A DNA stretch of 64,000 bases. It comes from Rhodococcus wratislaviensis. Lineage in GTDB: Bacteria > Actinomycetota > Actinomycetes > Mycobacteriales > Mycobacteriaceae. The stretch spans positions 124,001-188,000 of the forward strand of contig NZ_UAUI01000024.1 in assembly GCF_900455735.1 (NCBI RefSeq). Direction: 5' to 3'. The notes beneath the pieces were generated by a model. The model worked only from the letters and a program-made list of their open reading frames with translations, did not search any database and was not told the origin of the DNA. Made by a program: the position numbers and the translations under genes. Below, piece by piece: positions 61,303-64,000 of the stretch. Within the stretch, counting starts at the first letter, position 1. The number at the start of each line of letters is the position of its first letter.

Positions 61303-62628
61303 TCAGCGGAGGTCGGCGAGCTTGCGCCCCAGCACCGTCCGCTCGCGCTCGTTGCCGCACAACCGCACGGCCGCCTCGAGTTCGGTGCGCGCCTCGTCGG
61401 TGCGGCCCAGGCGGATGAGCAGTTCGCCGCGAACGCTCGGCAGCAGGTGCGAGTTCGACAGTGCCTGGGCGGCCACCAGTTCGTCCACGATCGGCAGCGC
61501 CGCCGCCGGTCCCTGGGCCATGGAGACCGCCACCGCCCGGTTGAGGTCGACCACCGGTGACGGCGCGAGCCGGCCGAGCGCCTCGTAGATGAGGACGATC
61601 CGCTCCCAGTTCGTCGCGTCGACAGACGGCGCGACGGCATGGCATTCGGCGATCGCCGCCTGCAGGCCGTAGGCGCCCAGCCCCCGGCCGACGTGTTCCG
61701 CGCGGGCGAGGGCGGCGCGTCCCCGGCGGATCGCGGTGCGGTCCCAGCGGCGGCGGTCCTGGTGCTCGAGCAGCACCGGCTCGCCGTCCGCCCCGGTGCG
61801 GGCCGGGAACCGCGCCGCGGTCAGTTCGAGCAGCGCCAGCAGACCGTGCACCTCGGGCTCGTCGGGCACCAGCCGGGTCAGCACCCGAGCGAGGCGCTGC
61901 GCCTCGCTCGCGAGGTCGAGGCGGATCAGGTCGTCGCCGGAGCTGGCCGACGACCCTTCGGTGAAGATCAGGTAGATCACGCTGAGCACCGAGCCGAGTC
62001 GCCCGGTCCGCTCCGCGGCGGGCGGCACCTCGAACGGCACCCGGGCCGCCCCGAGGGTCTTCTTCGCCCGGGTGATCCGGGCCTGCACGGTCGCGGTCGG
62101 GACGAGGAACACCTTCGCGATCTCGTCGCTCGTCAGACCGCCGACCACCCGCAGGGTGAGAGCGACCCTCGCCTCCCGCGACAGCACGGGGTGGCAGGAG
62201 ATGAACATCAACGCCAGCATGTCGTCGTCGATCTGGTCCGGATCCCACAGCACGTCCCCGGTGCCCTTGGCCGGATCGGCGGGCGCGCTCCCCGAGACGG
62301 CACCGCCCTCGCCCAGGTCGTGAGCGAGGACGGCGTACCTCTCGTCGAGGGCGGAGCGCCGGCGGAACGCGTCGATCGCCCGGCGGCGGCCGACGGTGAG
62401 CAACCATCCCGCAGGGTTGTGGGGAATGCCGTCGCGCGGCCAGCTCACGAGTGCCTCGGCCAGCGCCTCCTGGGCGAGGTCCTCGGCCAGCGCGAAATCG
62501 CCGGTGTACCGCGCGAGCGCACCGACGATCCGCGCCGACTCGATCCGCCAGACGGCGGCGACGGCCTCACGCCCGGTGTGACCGTCACCCGTCGATCCGC
62601 TCAGAGCTGGCCGGTCGCTTCGCGCCAC
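61303..62628 (-). CDS. ECF42-type RNA polymerase sigma factor with TPR-like extension
   Basis: The 441-residue factor has sigma region 2 (IVGALARYTGDFALAEDLAQEALAEAL, then GIPHNPAGWLLTVGRRRAIDAFRR) and region 4 (HPVLSREARVALTLRVVGGLTSDEIAKVFLVPTATVQARI by blocks). About 200 helical residues with TPR-like pairs follow (LGAYGLQAAIAECHA, LPSVRGELLIRLGRTDEARTELE). This is the ECF42 layout. GTG 62628 has AAGGAG five bases upstream and overlaps the DGPF gene by 28 bp; no later start exists before the domain. ECF42 genes pair with DGPF genes, as here. Confidence 0.92.
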   Translation of the reverse strand: MARSDRPALSGSTGDGHTGREAVAAVWRIESARIVGALARYTGDFALAEDLAQEALAEALVSWPRDGIPHNPAGWLLTVGRRRAIDAFRRRSALDERYAVLAHDLGEGGAVSGSAPADPAKGTGDVLWDPDQIDDDMLALMFISCHPVLSREARVALTLRVVGGLTSDEIAKVFLVPTATVQARITRAKKTLGAARVPFEVPPAAERTGRLGSVLSVIYLIFTEGSSASSGDDLIRLDLASEAQRLARVLTRLVPDEPEVHGLLALLELTAARFPARTGADGEPVLLEHQDRRRWDRTAIRRGRAALARAEHVGRGLGAYGLQAAIAECHAVAPSVDATNWERIVLIYEALGRLAPSPVVDLNRAVAVSMAQGPAAALPIVDELVAAQALSNSHLLPSVRGELLIRLGRTDEARTELEAAVRLCGNERERTVLGRKLADLR

Positions 62629-63023
62629 GCCCGCTCCTTCTGGATCCACACGTTGTCCTGCGGGAACTCGTCGATCGTCGCGACCCGGCGGATCTCCGCC
62701 TTGGAACCGGGACCGGCCATCGGGGCACGCTTGGCCCACTCGACGGCCTCCTCCTTCGACGCCACGTTGAGCATCCAGAAGCCGCCGAACAACTCCTTCG
62801 TCTCGCCATAGGGGCCGTCGGTCACCACAGGCGTCTCCGAGGAGTAGTCGACCACCACACCCGATTCGGGGTCGGGGTCCAGGCCCTCGGCGGCGAGCAG
62901 CACGCCGGCGCGGATCATCTCGTCGTTGAACTTGCCCATCGCCTCCATGATCTCGGTGAAATCAACGTCCTGGAACGCCGCGAAGGTCTCGTCGGTGGCG
63001 CGCATGATCAGCATGTACTTCAT
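62601..63023 (-). CDS. YCII/DGPF-family protein
   Basis: The 140-residue protein contains VVTDGPYGETKELFGGFWMLNV, the DGPF signature, after MKYMLIMRATDET, and ends with an RRVATIDEF-type strand. The fold is a ferredoxin-like dimer of unknown reaction. It precedes and overlaps the ECF42 sigma gene, so both are made from one message; DGPF proteins are known targets or partners of ECF42 factors. Confidence 0.93.
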   Translation of the reverse strand: MKYMLIMRATDETFAAFQDVDFTEIMEAMGKFNDEMIRAGVLLAAEGLDPDPESGVVVDYSSETPVVTDGPYGETKELFGGFWMLNVASKEEAVEWAKRAPMAGPGSKAEIRRVATIDEFPQDNVWIQKERAWREATGQL

Positions 63024-63128
63024 GGTGTCCGTCTCCTTGGATGTCGGGGTCCCTCTTGGACCTTCTCATCCTCAGGTCGAACGGGGAGGGACATGGATCG
63101 ACACACCTGCCGAAATTCTTTTTCGAAC

Positions 63129-63413
63129 CTATCGGGCTCGGCCGGCTCTGCGCCGGTCGGTTTCCGTGGTGCCACCCCATATTCCGTGGGTCTCGCGGTG
63201 TTCGGTTGCGTGTGCGCGGCATTGGTCGGCGACGATGCAGCCGTCGCAGATCTGTTTGGCGCGTCGTTCCCGCCTGATCCGGGCGCCGCGTCGCTCGCCG
63301 TCCGGAGCGAAGAAGGCGGAGGGGTCGGTGGTGCGGCAGTGGGCGCGGTACCGCCACCCCCAGCGTTCGGCGGCGGTTGTGGGTTGGTCGTGAAGTGCTG
63401 TGTGGTCGGTCAT
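63129..63413 (-). CDS. WhiB-family iron-sulfur regulator
   Basis: The 94-residue protein has the four cysteines of WhiB proteins (HCRTTDPSAFF, then ICDGC and DQCRAHA) and the GIWGG turn followed by basic residues. It carries an oxygen- or NO-sensitive [4Fe-4S] cluster and binds sigma factor region 4 to modify transcription. ATG 63413 is used; the open frame continues upstream into the SDR gene without meaning. It lies 25 bp after that gene on the same strand. Confidence 0.92.
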   Translation of the reverse strand: MTDHTALHDQPTTAAERWGWRYRAHCRTTDPSAFFAPDGERRGARIRRERRAKQICDGCIVADQCRAHATEHRETHGIWGGTTETDRRRAGRAR

Positions 63414-63438
63414 TGCGTGTCCCGTGGCTGCACCTGAC

Positions 63439-64000
63439 TCAGTGCAGGTGGCTGCCGCCGTTGATGTCGACGGTGGTGCCGGTGAGGTAGGCGGCGTCCT
63501 GCGAGGACAGGAAGGTGATGACGGCGGCGACCTCGGTGGTGGTCGCGACCCGGCCGAGGGGGATGTCGCGGCAGAGTGCGGCTTCCTGTTCGTCGGTGCT
63601 GCCCACGCGGATGCTGGTGTCGACTGCACCGGGGGTGACGGCGTTGACGGTGACTCCGCTGTCGCCGAGTTCACGCGCGAGGGACTTGGTGAAACCGAGG
63701 ACCGCGGCCTTCGCGGACGAGTACGGCACCTTGCCGAACACCCCGCCACCACGCTGGGCGGAGACGGAGGACATGTTCACCACACGCCCCCAGCCGTTGT
63801 CGATCATGGCCGGCAGGAACGCGCGGGTGACGAGGTAGGTGCCGGTGGCGTTGACCGCCATCACCTTGTTCCACAGTTCCAGCGTGGTCTCGAGGAACGG
63901 CACCGGCGACGTGATGCCGGCGATGTTCGCGAGCGCACCCACGGTGGGGAGGTTGCCGCCTGCGACTTCGGCGGCGACGGCGTCGTGGGCCCGCTGGACC
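63439..64000 (-). CDS. Short-chain dehydrogenase/reductase (5' end outside window)
   Basis: The last 186 residues of an SDR are visible, continuing to the window edge. They include NIAGI (the N-A-G motif), the catalytic Ser in NMSSVSAQRGGG, and YSSAKAAVLGFTKSLAREL (Tyr-xxx-Lys). PGAVDTSIRV and FLSSQDAAYLTGTTVDINGG follow at the end, a FabG/3-oxoacyl reductase-like C terminus. It is an NAD(P)H-dependent alcohol or ketone oxidoreductase; the substrate cannot be told. Confidence 0.92.
   Translation of the reverse strand, partial: VQRAHDAVAAEVAGGNLPTVGALANIAGITSPVPFLETTLELWNKVMAVNATGTYLVTRAFLPAMIDNGWGRVVNMSSVSAQRGGGVFGKVPYSSAKAAVLGFTKSLARELGDSGVTVNAVTPGAVDTSIRVGSTDEQEAALCRDIPLGRVATTTEVAAVITFLSSQDAAYLTGTTVDINGGSHLH

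Overview
The window is high-GC actinobacterial DNA, most likely from a Rhodococcus or close relative. This rests on gene content only: a WhiB protein, Mtb12-like lipoproteins, a deazaflavin-type nitroreductase, an ECF42/DGPF sigma pair, a UvrA-like/AraC/VOC trio, and many GTG starts with strong Shine-Dalgarno sequences. No rRNA, tRNA or CRISPR array was seen.

Region 1 (1-20.2 kb) is an accessory island of small, mostly unrecognised genes. Several are paralogues: two secreted Mtb12-like lipoproteins, two proteins sharing a WEDI...SF / YR-RV / IWP pattern, two or three proteins sharing a beta-rich N-terminal domain or propeller-like part, and three cold-shock-domain (CSD) genes of which two are broken. 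A barstar-like protein, a serine recombinase, a HigBA toxin-antitoxin pair and two nested insertion sequences lie among them. The inner IS (ISAzo13-like, 2171 bp) sits in the transposase gene of the outer one (IS256-like) with a clean 3-bp duplication. A short intergenic repeat (core CGGTCAGCGATCCGC, then CGGGA) occurs many times here and a few times further on.

Region 2 (20.3-31.5 kb) is a catabolic block. On the minus strand run leuC-like, leuD-like, an RraA-like aldolase/decarboxylase, a 1165-residue indolepyruvate ferredoxin oxidoreductase-type enzyme and an acyl-CoA dehydrogenase. A divergent Lrp-type regulator and a MatC-like dicarboxylate carrier follow on the plus strand. Together they suggest uptake of a dicarboxylate, hydration, C-C cleavage and oxidation of a 2-oxo acid to an acyl-CoA. 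The substrate is not known.

Region 3 (31.6-37 kb) is mixed and partly decayed: a frameshifted VOC gene, a degenerate copy of the CSD gene, a RibD-type reductase, a DUF1254/DUF1214 protein beside a LysR pseudogene, and a nitroreductase-like protein. Region 4 (37.2-45.1 kb) is one minus-strand operon: RpiR regulator, ABC ATPase (frameshifted in the P-loop as given), solute-binding lipoprotein, tyrosine phosphatase, two permeases and two metallophosphoesterases. It looks like a system for importing and dephosphorylating an organic phosphoester. Region 5 (45.2-50.7 kb) holds an ECF sigma/anti-sigma pair, an AraC regulator, a VOC protein, a UvrA-like ATPase and a DUF2218 protein.

Region 6 (50.7-61.3 kb) is an aromatic-acid cluster. 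A two-domain extradiol dioxygenase is translationally coupled to PrpF-like, RraA-like and LmbE-like enzymes, which correspond to the 4-oxalomesaconate steps of protocatechuate 4,5-cleavage/gallate degradation. Divergently there are a LigI-like pyrone hydrolase with a Tat/lipoprotein signal and two MFS transporters, followed by a GntR regulator, a DUF1932-type dehydrogenase and a class-C serine hydrolase. GT-n-AC type sites in both main divergent intergenic regions fit control by the GntR protein. Region 7 (61.3-64 kb) has the ECF42 sigma factor with its DGPF/YCII partner, a WhiB protein and the end of an SDR gene cut by the window edge.
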